Shown: positions 52,857 through 62,640, counted from the first letter of the stretch. The stretch is DNA of 64,000 bases from an uncultured Oscillospiraceae bacterium (GCA_934589065.1 CAKTNN010000008.1:9689-73688), one strand, 5' to 3'. Program-made: numbers and translations. The notes: generated from the sequence alone by a model not told the origin.

Positions 52857-53234
52857 TTATTCGATATGCCTTTGCAGCCAGTTCAAAAGCCCTGTATCAT
52901 CCAATTCGCCCGCAGCCACAGACAGAATGATGCGTATCAGATCGTCGTCTTCATAAGAGAGGGTAATGCCGTTGACCGCAAGAAATACCAGCATTGCATG
53001 AGTCCCGATTCGTTTATTGCCGTCAATAAAAGGGTGATTCCGTATCAGTCCAAAGCCAAGACGGGCAGCCTTTTCCAGCACAGTGGGGTATAAATCCTCC
53101 CCTGCAAAGCTCTGTAATGGCGAATTGATTGCGGAGTCCAGCAGTCCTTCATCGCGGATGCCATCACAGCCGCCCGATTCGGCTATCAAGGACGCATGGA
53201 GCATCAAGACCTGACGCTTGGTTAATATCCTCAC
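52857..53234 (-). CDS. doc: Doc-family toxin (Fic fold)
   Basis: 125 residues. Starts MRILTKRQVLMLHASLI and holds the Fic/Doc motif HPFIDGNKR (67-75). Doc phosphorylates elongation factor Tu and stops translation. The key His, Asp, Asn and Lys are all present, so the toxin looks intact. It overlaps the Phd-type antitoxin gene by four bases. Confidence 0.93.
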   Translation of the reverse strand: MRILTKRQVLMLHASLIAESGGCDGIRDEGLLDSAINSPLQSFAGEDLYPTVLEKAARLGFGLIRNHPFIDGNKRIGTHAMLVFLAVNGITLSYEDDDLIRIILSVAAGELDDTGLLNWLQRHIE

Positions 53235-53473
53235 TTGGCGAGTTCCTCATAAACATGCTTGTTGCGCTGCATTAATTTCTCCGATGCAGCCAGAATATCA
53301 TCATCCGTCGCAGCCTGCATGGAATCGGCTTGGTTAAATTCGTAGATGATATAGCGCGGCGCATTGTTTTTCATGATAACCGCTGAACCGTATTGGTCAA
53401 CTAGCCGTGCAACTTTGGAAAAATTCTGGTTAGCCAGGGAAATAGGAACAATTGTGTTTGTGTCGATATTCAT
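53231..53473 (-). CDS. phd: Phd/YefM-family antitoxin
   Basis: 80 residues. The N-terminal DNA-binding region NTIVPISLANQNFSKVARLVDQYGSAVIMKN is typical of Phd; the C-terminal part (about 50-80) would wrap the toxin. It neutralises Doc and represses the operon. AAAGGAGG precedes the ATG. Translationally coupled to doc. Confidence 0.85.
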   Translation of the reverse strand: MNIDTNTIVPISLANQNFSKVARLVDQYGSAVIMKNNAPRYIIYEFNQADSMQAATDDDILAASEKLMQRNKHVYEELAK

Positions 53474-53496
53474 AGATCAAAACCTCCTTTGCTTAT

Positions 53497-53535
53497 AGTA
53501 TACTCAAATATTAGGATAAAATCAACCTAATATTT
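53497..53535 (-). promoter_or_regulatory. phd-doc promoter with perfect operator-like inverted repeat
   Basis: Minus strand TTGATT (53525-53520), 17-base spacer, TATACT (53502-53497). A perfect inverted repeat, AAATATTAGG (53506-53515) and CCTAATATTT (53526-53535), overlaps the spacer and the -35 side. This is a fitting site for Phd autorepression. Confidence 0.7.
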
Positions 53536-53556
53536 TAACTTTTCGCAAACCATTAG

Positions 53557-53781
53557 AATAAATTCCCGCCAATCGTCGGAAAAATTTTTCGCCAAGTATC
53601 GGAAAAGCATTGTAGAACCTTTGAGGAAGGGGCAAAGAGCCTAAAGGCAATGGCTGACAAGATTGATACCAATAAAATGAAATCTCCGTCCTTCCTGATG
53701 GTTCTGACAAGAACCGGGGATTACGCATACCGCCGTCAGGATGGCGTGTGCGTTGTTCCCATTGGCTGCCTGAAAAATTGA
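53557..53781 (+). pseudogene. C-terminal remnant of an AAA/DUF4143-type ATPase
   Basis: Open frame of 74 codons with no good start; an in-frame TAG precedes it at 53554. The end, SPSFLMVLTRTGDYAYRRQDGV then CVVPIGCLKN, matches in my recollection the last 30-40 residues of ATP-binding AAA proteins with DUF4143. The N-terminal 90% is missing. The neighbouring CGCCCGG hairpin begins 7 bases later. Confidence 0.6.
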
Positions 53782-53787
53782 AGAATA

Positions 53788-53825
53788 CGCCGCCCGGTGG
53801 TTACGTTTTGTACCACCGAGCGGCG
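53788..53825. terminator. Hairpin, CGCCCGGTGGT repeat type
   Basis: CGCCGCCCGGTGGT and ACCACCGAGCGGCG pair with one mismatch around TACGTTTTGT; the same as 52751 except for one base. Another hairpin, AGCCGGAGC/GCTCCGGCT (53839-53864), follows, with a T-run on the minus strand. Confidence 0.75.
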
Positions 53826-53969
53826 CTATTTTCAAAAAAGCCGGAGCAGTTTCCCGCTCCGGCTGACAGACCGTCCACAAGTGTGCCCGTAGTGGGCCAG
53901 CCAGTTGCGTTCTCGGTCACGCCATCCACAATTCTGCACACATAGACGCTGATTTTAGGCAACGCATAG

Positions 53970-54074
53970 CACATCGTTCGCTATAATGGTGGAACGCTGT
54001 ACAATATCACCCGGATTGATACCTTTGAGGGGTACAAAGAGGACTTGCCGCTGTATTGTGTTGCGAAAAAATGA
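53970..54074 (+). pseudogene. Tail fragment of an unidentified gene
   Basis: A 34-codon open frame without a start (preceded by TAG), ending TLYNITRIDTFEGYKEDLPL then YCVAKK. Codon use and sequence look protein-like and it ends just before the next promoter, so it is probably the tail of a deleted accessory gene. I cannot name the family. The rest of 53865-54097 shows nothing else. Confidence 0.4.
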
Positions 54075-54097
54075 AATCACGAAACCATGACATAATA

Positions 54098-54126
54098 TTG
54101 AAAAATACGCCCTGCTGTGCTATACT
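54098..54126 (+). promoter_or_regulatory. Promoter of the regulator-methyltransferase-nuclease cassette
   Basis: TTGAAA, 17-base spacer, TATACT at 54121-54126, 42 bases before the XRE gene. No other promoter is evident before 55977, so one transcript is likely. Confidence 0.75.
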
Positions 54127-54168
54127 TTTTAATGGCTGATTGTAGCCACGCACAGGAGGGCTATTTTT

Positions 54169-54384
54169 ATGACTTACAACTATAACAGGCTATGGAAACT
54201 GTTGATAGATAAAGGCATGACAAAGACGCAAATGCGCTTGCAGGCAGGTATCAGCACAAACATACTTGCTAAAATGGGAAAGGGCGAACCTGTTGCAATG
54301 GAAAGCCTTGCAAAGATTGCAACCGCCTTGAATTGCGGGCTTGACGATATTGTGGAAATACAGAAAGGCGGTGCTGAGACTTAA
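54169..54384 (+). CDS. XRE-family helix-turn-helix regulator
   Basis: 71 residues; the ATG follows CAGGAGGG. The whole protein is one HTH_3 domain (NRLWKLLIDKGMTKTQMRLQAG; then MESLAKIATALNCGLDDIVEI). In this setting it is comparable to control (C) proteins of restriction-modification systems or to a repressor of the downstream methyltransferase. The methyltransferase reading begins in the bases overlapping its 3' end. Confidence 0.9.
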   Translation: MTYNYNRLWKLLIDKGMTKTQMRLQAGISTNILAKMGKGEPVAMESLAKIATALNCGLDDIVEIQKGGAET

Positions 54385-54446
54385 ACAAAGCAGCACGAGC
54401 CAAAAAAGACGAATTTTACACGCAACTAACCGACATTGAAAAAGAA

Positions 54447-55966
<1,520 letters not shown>

Positions 55967-55976
55967 GTGCAAATCA

Positions 55977-57071
55977 ATGAAAATTAAACTGCATGAAATC
56001 CCTGTCCGGGAAGTGGTTGCCGGATATGTGAACAGCGAAGAGAACGGCGTTGTAGGCTATAACGGCAAGCTGAACATTCGCCCCGCTTTTCAGCGAGAGT
56101 TTATCTATAAAGACAAACAGCGTGATGAGGTTGTGCGCACCATTCGCAAGAACTTTCCGCTGAATGTGATGTATTGGGTAAAAAGCGATAATGGCAACTA
56201 TGAACTGCTGGACGGGCAGCAACGCACAATCAGCATTTGTCAGTATATCAACGGTGATTTTTCTATTGACCATTTAGCCTTTCACAATCTGACTGATACA
56301 GAACGTGAACAAATTCTTGACTATCCACTGATGATTTATATTTGCGAGGGTACAGACAAGGAAAAACTGGACTGGTTCAAAATCATCAACATTGCAGGTG
56401 AACAACTGACAGCACAGGAACTGCGCAACGCCATCTATACGGGCGAATGGCTGACCGAAGCAAAGAAGTATTTCAGCAAGAAGCAATGCCCCGCCTATCA
56501 GATTGCAGGCGATTATTTAAGCGGCAGTGCAATCCGGCAGAATTATCTTGAAACTGCTATCAAATGGATTGCCGCCCGTGACGGTATTGAAATTGAAGAT
56601 TATATGTCAAAGCACCAGCATGACACGAACTGCAATGAACTATGGCTGTATTTCCAAACCGTCATAAATTGGGTCAAAGCTACTTTCCCGACTTTCCGCA
56701 AAAAGCTGATGTCCGGGCTTGAATGGGGTATCTATTACAATAAGTACGGCGCGGCTACCCATGACCCGAAAGCATACGAAAAACGCATAGTTGAACTGCT
56801 TGACGATGAAGATGTTTCCAACCAGAAAGGCATTTATGAATATCTGCTTGACGGAAACGAAAAGCATTTAAGCATTCGTGCATTCAGTCCCAAAATGGCG
56901 CGGACTGCATACGAGCATCAAAAGGGTATCTGCCCGAAATGCGGCAAGCATTTTGAAATTGAGGAAATGCAAGCCGACCACATAACCCCGTGGAGCAAAG
57001 GCGGCAAGACAATCCCCGAAAACTGTCAAATGCTTTGCGCCGATTGCAACCGCCGCAAGAGCAACATATAA
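55977..57071 (+). CDS. DUF262-HNH endonuclease-like protein
   Basis: 364 residues from the ATG after GTAGGTG. The N-terminal DUF262 (ParB/sulfiredoxin-like) domain has RPAFQREFIYK and the DGQQR motif (79-83), expected to bind or hydrolyse a nucleotide. The C-terminal HNH nuclease has zinc Cys 319, 322, 354 and 357, D334-H335 and N349/N358. DUF262 nucleases include modification-dependent or modification-inhibited defence enzymes (GmrSD, SspE, BrxU). Ten bases after module 3 of the methyltransferase, it is the likely restriction partner. Confidence 0.88.
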   Translation: MKIKLHEIPVREVVAGYVNSEENGVVGYNGKLNIRPAFQREFIYKDKQRDEVVRTIRKNFPLNVMYWVKSDNGNYELLDGQQRTISICQYINGDFSIDHLAFHNLTDTEREQILDYPLMIYICEGTDKEKLDWFKIINIAGEQLTAQELRNAIYTGEWLTEAKKYFSKKQCPAYQIAGDYLSGSAIRQNYLETAIKWIAARDGIEIEDYMSKHQHDTNCNELWLYFQTVINWVKATFPTFRKKLMSGLEWGIYYNKYGAATHDPKAYEKRIVELLDDEDVSNQKGIYEYLLDGNEKHLSIRAFSPKMARTAYEHQKGICPKCGKHFEIEEMQADHITPWSKGGKTIPENCQMLCADCNRRKSNI

Positions 57072-57078
57072 CTTTAAG

Positions 57079-57109
57079 CGTCTGTCGCACCATGCGGCAG
57101 GCGTTTTTT
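57079..57109 (+). terminator. Terminator of the methyltransferase-nuclease cassette
   Basis: CGTCTGTCGCA and TGCGGCAGGCG pair (with G-U pairs) around CCA, followed by TTTTTTG, 7 bases after the nuclease stop. Confidence 0.8.
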
Positions 57110-57257
57110 GTCGCTTGCCATGTCCCTGCTGTCGCTTATCATTCACTACCTTTCAGTGTCTTGTTGCAGATTTAAGCGACAAATAAGCGACAAACCACAA
57201 GTTACAGTGTCAAGATATGTAAAGAAAGTACAAGATATAGTATAAAAATCAAAGAAA

Positions 57258-57295
57258 CAGCCCTGCATTTGATACAAAAATCAAATACAGGGCTG
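57258..57295. terminator. Hairpin between the two convergent defence units
   Basis: CAGCCCTG-C-ATTTGAT pairs with ATCAAAT-A-CAGGGCTG (one mismatch) around ACAAAA. The stretch 57110-57257 shows only short direct repeats (AGCGACAAA twice near 57175). Confidence 0.6.
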
Positions 57296-57342
57296 TTGAG
57301 ATATACTCCTGTTCAAACCATATTCGGCCTTCAATGTGATGT

Positions 57343-57441
57343 TTAATATACCCGCTTTTTATGTTTTTCCAGCACCCGGTAGGGCACATCCAGGTGGTGG
57401 TTGACAACTTTCTCTTTTCCTATCCATTCAAGTGTTGGCAT
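57343..57441 (-). pseudogene. 5' remnant of a type III Mod DNA methyltransferase
   Basis: 32 codons beginning MPTLEWIGKEKVVNHHLDVPYRVLE and then a stop. This opening is the hallmark N-terminus of type III restriction-modification Mod-type methyltransferases, whose NPPY and target-recognition regions would follow but are gone. Its ATG overlaps the 3' end of the AlbA_2 gene, so the two were once translationally coupled. Confidence 0.65.
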
Positions 57442-58603
57442 GAGTGGCCTCCATTGTATCTATTTGCGTTCGAAACATTTCCAGCATCTTCTGCACAACG
57501 ATTGTATCCTTACAGTCCTTTACAAACTTATCCATATTATAACCAGGGATTTCCGGAAAGAAAGGTAATTGGCTTTCGTCTACACAACTATAAAGTTCAC
57601 AATATTCGCTCTCATGGCTTCGCAAATAATCTACGAAAGATTTATACTCATATTCTGAACGGAAAAGCATAACAGCCGACATATACCTATTAAATGAGTA
57701 TTTTTCGCTTGTCTCCTTGTATTGATAAAACATCAAAAGCCGATACCGTAATTCATTTTGGATAAAGAATCCAAAATTCGAAATACCCATTTTCAAAACA
57801 TCATCTGCCCTTTGCGGTGCAACAACAAAACTTCTTCCTCCATCAAGGGCTAGCCCCTGGAATTTTTCAATGGCAGTTTGATGGTATTTCAAAGTTATCC
57901 ACCACCAACTCGGCCGCGTATCTACTTGTCCGAAAATATAGTATTCATAACCTGTAATAGAATCATCTTTTTCGCAAATAATGGTATATTCCGGTGAATA
58001 CTTATAAAAATATCCCATGTCACAATCTTGTATACATTCCCAATCATTTGGATTTTTTAAGTAAAAGCAAAGCTTTTCAATAGGCGTATCATCTAAGTGA
58101 AAGCGTTTACGCCACAGTTGTTCAACATGGTTTATATCTGCTGATCCATCCACTGGGGTGTTAGTATCCATAATGCGCGTATAAATGCTGTTTGCGCGAA
58201 GTTTTTCAAATTGGGTGGTAAGATAAAATGGTGTATTGCAGCTATTTTTTATAATAATTACATCGATATTGGCACCATCGTATACCAGATTTTCAACATA
58301 AACAACCGGACGAATCCCACCGGCAAACTTTTTATCTTTCAGGAAGTCAACAATCATTTGCGTGTTCTTTCGCTTTGGATCATTGGAAACATCACAGACT
58401 GAGTAGTTGTGCTCCTCATCAATACCAACAATGATATAGGCTGTATGATTGCAAAGATTATTCGCCATGCAAATAATATCATGCAACATGTCCGATTTGT
58501 TAGAATACCACTGCTTCTTGAAATCCCAGAATTCGCCTTCTTGATGCAACGATATCAATTGTGATATCTCTCTATAAAAATTAAAGTCTTGCTCCCTTTT
58601 CAT
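57428..58603 (-). CDS. AlbA_2 (Schlafen-like) domain protein
   Basis: 391 residues from the ATG at 58603 (GGAG nine bases upstream). The N-terminal AlbA_2 domain (about 15-150; EGEFWDFKKQWYSNKS, then TAYIIVGIDEEHNYSVCDV) is the putative nucleic-acid- or ATP-binding fold found in many defence islands. The C-terminal 230 residues are not recognised. It overlaps the start of a destroyed type III mod gene. That makes it a probable accessory gene of a former restriction system. It could also be a regulator. Confidence 0.75.
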   Translation of the reverse strand: MKREQDFNFYREISQLISLHQEGEFWDFKKQWYSNKSDMLHDIICMANNLCNHTAYIIVGIDEEHNYSVCDVSNDPKRKNTQMIVDFLKDKKFAGGIRPVVYVENLVYDGANIDVIIIKNSCNTPFYLTTQFEKLRANSIYTRIMDTNTPVDGSADINHVEQLWRKRFHLDDTPIEKLCFYLKNPNDWECIQDCDMGYFYKYSPEYTIICEKDDSITGYEYYIFGQVDTRPSWWWITLKYHQTAIEKFQGLALDGGRSFVVAPQRADDVLKMGISNFGFFIQNELRYRLLMFYQYKETSEKYSFNRYMSAVMLFRSEYEYKSFVDYLRSHESEYCELYSCVDESQLPFFPEIPGYNMDKFVKDCKDTIVVQKMLEMFRTQIDTMEATHANT

Positions 58604-58654
58604 ATTCTTTTTCTCCAATGCCAGTAATGTTACCCAATCACTACCGTTGTGTTA

Positions 58655-59023
58655 TCAAACCACTTCAACATGGTCAATACAATCTTCCAGCCTTCTCTTA
58701 ATTCCCCTCTTCACCGCAGTATCGCAAAGAATGCCCCAATAATCCTGTTCCAGGTTGGATTTTTCAAAAGATGAAGCAGCAGTTTCTACGCAGTATCTTG
58801 CGGGCCGGGCTGGAAAACGGTTTGTAGTTTGCAGCATATAATCGATCATGGGATATTTTTGCCGCATTTCCTGATCAAGCGCCCTGGCCTGCTCGTTCGT
58901 CCCGTATTGAATCATCTGTCGGATTCTGTCCAGGTCTTTTTTCACATCCGCGCAGTCATGTGCTTCCATCAGTGCTTTTAATGTCCGCTCTGCCAAATCA
59001 GATGCAAAATAGATTTTTCCCAT
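58655..59023 (-). CDS. Hypothetical protein
   Basis: 122 residues, not recognised. Mostly helical by composition; starts MGKIYFASDLAERTLKALME with AAGGAGC seven bases upstream, which excludes the longer frame from 59047. The last third is charged (KRGIKRRLEDCIDH). It lies 51 bases upstream of the AlbA_2 gene on the same strand and may share its transcript. No signal peptide or membrane segment. Confidence 0.65.
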   Translation of the reverse strand: MGKIYFASDLAERTLKALMEAHDCADVKKDLDRIRQMIQYGTNEQARALDQEMRQKYPMIDYMLQTTNRFPARPARYCVETAASSFEKSNLEQDYWGILCDTAVKRGIKRRLEDCIDHVEVV

Positions 59024-59221
59024 ATCCGCTGCTCCTTTCGCTCTCAAGATAAAACCAAATACTACACTTTATATCTTATTTTACCATACTCCTATTGCAT
59101 TGTCCACGAAAAAACAGTTCTTTCACCGCTTGCCCTTCGCACCCCATCATACATAATTCCCCTTTTCCTGCAAATACTGCTACCGAAGAAACCGCTTATG
59201 CGAACCAAAGGAGAAGAGATT

Positions 59222-59395
59222 ATGAAAGCAACCGGCATTGTCAGACGGGTGGACGATTTAGGGAGAATCGTCATTCCCAAGGAAATCCGCAGAACCCTGC
59301 GCATCCGGGAGGGTGACCCGTTGCAGACATCATTGACACGGTGGGAGAAATACTGCTTTTCTATGTTGGATTTGGCTAAACGGCGGGGGTGGTAG
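59222..59395 (+). pseudogene. Truncated AbrB/SpoVT-type transition-state regulator
   Basis: The first 34 codons give the AbrB DNA-binding domain (MKATGIVRRVDDLGRIVIPK then EIRRTLRIREGDPL). The normal continuation (EIFT...) is replaced by unrelated residues to a stop after 57 codons. In another frame the joined DNA reads DTVGEILLFYVGFG, suggesting a deletion that fused the AbrB start to the end of another gene. AAAGGAG precedes the ATG. Confidence 0.7.
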
Positions 59396-59445
59396 TTGTA
59401 CATAGTGACGACGAATGGGGCCGTTGGGATTTACAAGAAAAAACA

Positions 59446-59485
59446 GCACCGCCCGGTAGGTACGTAAGAGCGACCTCCGGGCGGC
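59446..59485. terminator. Hairpin, CGCCCGG repeat type
   Basis: CACCGCCCGGTAGGT and ACCTCCGGGCGGC pair around a loop with GTAAGAGCG, followed by TTTGTTTTC. Fourth member of the hairpin set of 41812, 52751 and 53788. Otherwise 59396-59597 is AT-rich and empty. Confidence 0.6.
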
Positions 59486-59597
59486 TTTGTTTTCAAAAAA
59501 GCTGAAGCCTTTTTGATCTCATCGTTGTATTATTCTTTAAGATGTGTTATAGTTATAATTACTTATAGTTTTAATCATAGTTTCTAGGAGGAGCTGT

Positions 59598-61247
59598 ATG
59601 GACAGGCCGTTAAAAGAATCCATTGTAATAGAATTTAAAAGCGACAGGAAGTGCTATTCCTTAGCAAAGCTATACGAAGACCTGGTCGGAATGGCCAACA
59701 CAGACGGAGGATGGCTTTTCCTTGGTATGGAGGATGATGGAACTCCTACCGGCGTAGACCGCCAGCACCGGAATGGTCAGTATATGGAAGCGGTTATCCA
59801 AGAAAACACAACGCCGTCCTTATATGTCCGGACACATATTGAGCATTGGGATGGATATGACATTCTTGCCATCGAGGTTCCTATTTCTCGGCAGCTAATG
59901 ATGACAGCGGAAGGAAAATACCTTCGCCGCAGGCTGAAACGGGACGGCACGCCAGAAACCGTGGCATTGAAACCGTATGAAATATTACAACGCCTTTCCT
60001 ATATTCAGGCACTGGATCCCTCTGCACAAGTGATTGAGGATGTTCCAGCGGAAACAGTGTTAAGTCCCTTGGAACGAGAGCGCTTGCGGAACATGATCCG
60101 CACTTACCACGGCGATATGGCCTTGCTGGATCTTCCAGACTCCGAACTTGATAGAGCTTTGGGATTTGTCCGAGAACGGGATGGGCAATGGTATCCCACA
60201 ATTGCAGGACTATTGATGATCGGCCAGGAAAGTTATATACGCCAGTATGTGCCTAGCCACGAGGTATTGTTTCAGGTTCTTGACGGGGTAAATGTTTTGG
60301 CAAATCCGCCTGCTATGAGGTGTTCGTTGCTTCAAACTTTTGAAAAAGTTGACCTCCTTTTCCAATCCAGAATCGTAGAACAGGAATTGCAAATTGGGAT
60401 GTTCCGGGTGCCTATCCCGAACTATGAGAAGGACGCATTTCGGGAAGGCTTTGTTAATGCATTAGTTCACAGGGACTATTTCCGTGTTGGTGCCGTCCAG
60501 GTTCAGCTTCAAAAGGCAGCCTTAAGTATCTCCAGCCCTGGTGGCTTTGTAGAGGGAATTACACCGGATAACATTCTAACTACGGCACCCACTCCCAGAA
60601 ATGTTCTGCTTGCAGAAGCTGCTAAGCGCATTGGACTCGCTGAAAGGACAGGACGTGGCATCGATAAAATATATACTGTTATGCTGCGCAGCGGCCATGC
60701 TATACCGGACTATTCAGCGTCTACCAATACCTCCGTTGTTCTGCGGCTCAATAGTGCAGAGCTGGATGAAAGCTATATCAAAATGATTATTTCCGAGGAG
60801 GATCGACTTCAGCGTTCTCTTCCTGTAGACGCACTGATCGTTTTGTCTGTCTTAAAAACAGAACGTCGCGCTACAATGAGCCATCTTGCGGAAAAAATAC
60901 AAAAGCCGATTACAGATGCCCGGTCAGTGGTTGAGTGGCTTATTGAGTTGGGCATGGTGGAGGGTGTAGGCAACGGGAGCGCACGGAGGTATATGCTTAG
61001 CTCCAAGGTATATTCAATATCAAACAATACTGCCGGATATATTCGGCAGCGAGGCTGGGATACTTTGCAAGAAAGGGAAATGATTATTTCTCATTTCGAT
61101 AAGTATTCCGAAATTACCCGAGAAGGCGTTGCTGAGCTGTGCCGCTGTACACTCAATCATGCATCCTGGCTCCTTCGGCAACTGGTAGAAGACGGCATTT
61201 TGGTACTGCGTGGAAAGGGTCGTGGTTCACGCTATGAAAAGGCATAG
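59598..61247 (+). CDS. AlbA_2-GHKL ATP-binding protein (RecG-like annotation)
   Basis: 549 residues; AGGAGGAGCT precedes the ATG. AlbA_2 domain at the N-terminus (about 5-120; ESIVIEFKSDRKCYSLAKLY, NTDGGWLFLGMEDDG). A middle GHKL-like ATPase fold (about 280-400) has the N-box-like EGFVNALVHRDYFR and ERTGRGIDKIY. Then come two winged-helix segments (about 405-549). Such genes are often mislabelled 'ATP-dependent helicase RecG' but contain no helicase motifs. Family members are thought to be regulators and are frequent in mobile and defence regions. Confidence 0.85.
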   Translation: MDRPLKESIVIEFKSDRKCYSLAKLYEDLVGMANTDGGWLFLGMEDDGTPTGVDRQHRNGQYMEAVIQENTTPSLYVRTHIEHWDGYDILAIEVPISRQLMMTAEGKYLRRRLKRDGTPETVALKPYEILQRLSYIQALDPSAQVIEDVPAETVLSPLERERLRNMIRTYHGDMALLDLPDSELDRALGFVRERDGQWYPTIAGLLMIGQESYIRQYVPSHEVLFQVLDGVNVLANPPAMRCSLLQTFEKVDLLFQSRIVEQELQIGMFRVPIPNYEKDAFREGFVNALVHRDYFRVGAVQVQLQKAALSISSPGGFVEGITPDNILTTAPTPRNVLLAEAAKRIGLAERTGRGIDKIYTVMLRSGHAIPDYSASTNTSVVLRLNSAELDESYIKMIISEEDRLQRSLPVDALIVLSVLKTERRATMSHLAEKIQKPITDARSVVEWLIELGMVEGVGNGSARRYMLSSKVYSISNNTAGYIRQRGWDTLQEREMIISHFDKYSEITREGVAELCRCTLNHASWLLRQLVEDGILVLRGKGRGSRYEKA

Positions 61248-61424
61248 TTTCTCTGAGTTTGTTAGAGTTTGTTAGAGTTTATTTGAGTTTGCTTGAATTA
61301 GTCAGGGATTATTCAAAGAAAACACGGTTATTACAAAATGGACAAATTAAAATGCTTGACCGTGTACTACAACAGATGCAGCAGATGGGCATATAGAAGC
61401 TGGTTTTTGGTGGGGGACGATGTA

Positions 61425-62462
61425 ATGGTTGGTTTATTCAAAACAAAGCAAGTAAATGGCATAACGAAGCGGGCCAGTGATATAGCAAAACAGGTCGATG
61501 ACACACTGACAACGACCAAGGAAAATAGCACCAAAGAAACCGTTGTGCTGGCTTATCGAACAAATGATGAGTTGCGAGCGGTATGTCGAAAAGAAATTGA
61601 ATCGCTTGAACATTGGGCGCGTCGGTTGATTCATAGCATTCTAACCGAAAACTATGGTAAAGAGTATTTTTCCTATAAATTCCCCTCGGGGGAACCATTG
61701 ATAAAAAAAGAGATTGCCACCCGAGTTGAAAAGATGCGCGCGGAACATCCTGAACGCTATCCACGTCTGATAGATGCAATGTTTTTAGGCGATATTTCAT
61801 ACATTCTATGTAAAGAATCACTCTATAACGCTCATTTTCGCATTGCATTGATTGAAACATATCCTCAAGGAAACGAGGAAGTCCGGATATTCCTTGAACG
61901 TATCGAAATAATTCGCAACAAGCTTTCCCATGCAAACGAAATCTCTATTCGAGAGGCAGAGAGGGCAATCTGCTATTGTCACGATTTTATAGATGGCCTG
62001 AAGCAATATTATAGGGAAACTGGGAAAGAGAAAGACTACAATGTTCCGACCTTCATTAAAGCAACCGACAGCCTTGGTAACATATTTCTTCCAACGGACG
62101 GAGCCGGGCCGCTTCAGCGATATATTGACACTTCAACGCCTATTCGGGTATGTGATGCAAACGTGCGTGTGCGGTCTGGTGATCTTTATAGTATATCTGT
62201 CGAAGTTGATCCAGCCTTTGATGCATCTCAGTATTCCATCGAATGGCTCGTTGAAGGAGGACTTACCAGAAACAGCTATCAAAAGAGTCGGAAAGACACC
62301 TCCAAAATTGACATTCCGATTGAGAACAGGATGGTAGGCAGTAGTTTAAAGATTCGTTGCATTTTGAAGAGTGCAAAGGACTGGCATAAGTACAACTGGT
62401 ATGACGATATGTTTGAGCATAACATATATACAATTTTGCCACCTATTGAAGAAAACTATTAA
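61425..62462 (+). CDS. HEPN-motif (Swt1-like) protein
   Basis: 345 residues from the ATG at 61425 (GGGGGAC 7 bases upstream); an ATG at 61338 without a ribosome site would add 29 residues. A helical region (about 45-210) contains RNKLSH, the R-x4-H signature of HEPN ribonucleases (Arg164/His169), in a context like the Swt1 HEPN domain. The C-terminal half (about 225-345) is beta-rich and unrecognised. HEPN proteins often are toxins or abortive-infection effectors. No antitoxin gene is directly adjacent. Confidence 0.65.
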   Translation: MVGLFKTKQVNGITKRASDIAKQVDDTLTTTKENSTKETVVLAYRTNDELRAVCRKEIESLEHWARRLIHSILTENYGKEYFSYKFPSGEPLIKKEIATRVEKMRAEHPERYPRLIDAMFLGDISYILCKESLYNAHFRIALIETYPQGNEEVRIFLERIEIIRNKLSHANEISIREAERAICYCHDFIDGLKQYYRETGKEKDYNVPTFIKATDSLGNIFLPTDGAGPLQRYIDTSTPIRVCDANVRVRSGDLYSISVEVDPAFDASQYSIEWLVEGGLTRNSYQKSRKDTSKIDIPIENRMVGSSLKIRCILKSAKDWHKYNWYDDMFEHNIYTILPPIEENY

Positions 62463-62487
62463 GGGACCTCTGATTTAATCCAAGCTA

Positions 62488-62640
62488 CTATCTTCCCGGC
62501 GGATGTAGTACAATAAAGTCATCAAACGAAGGCAACGCTGGGAATGAAACAAGAAACTTTTGCTGATAGCCGATGCCGGAAGCCTTGGCCTTGTTTTTCA
62601 ATTTTGCCAGAACAGACGCAGAAACATCCGCCATTACAGC
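62488..62640 (-). pseudogene. Probable remnant of an AbiEii-type nucleotidyltransferase toxin
   Basis: Within an open frame reaching back to 62799, MADVSASVLAKLKNKAKASG then IGYQQ resembles the N-terminus of AbiEii/AbiGii toxins. The following residues (KFLVSFPALPSFDDFIVLHP) do not continue the family and a stop follows. The nucleotidyltransferase core is absent. Weak call, supported by the AbiEi fragment at 63.6 kb. Confidence 0.35.

Noticed and set aside
54379..54390. Slippery-like heptamer CTTAAAC at the end of the XRE gene as a programmed frameshift into the methyltransferase
   Set aside because: The heptamer is not in the phase needed by the XRE frame for a -1 shift, and no downstream pseudoknot is apparent; kept only as one possible explanation of the missing start.
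59598..61247. ATP-dependent DNA helicase RecG
   Set aside because: No helicase motifs; the domains are AlbA_2, a GHKL-like ATPase fold and winged helices.
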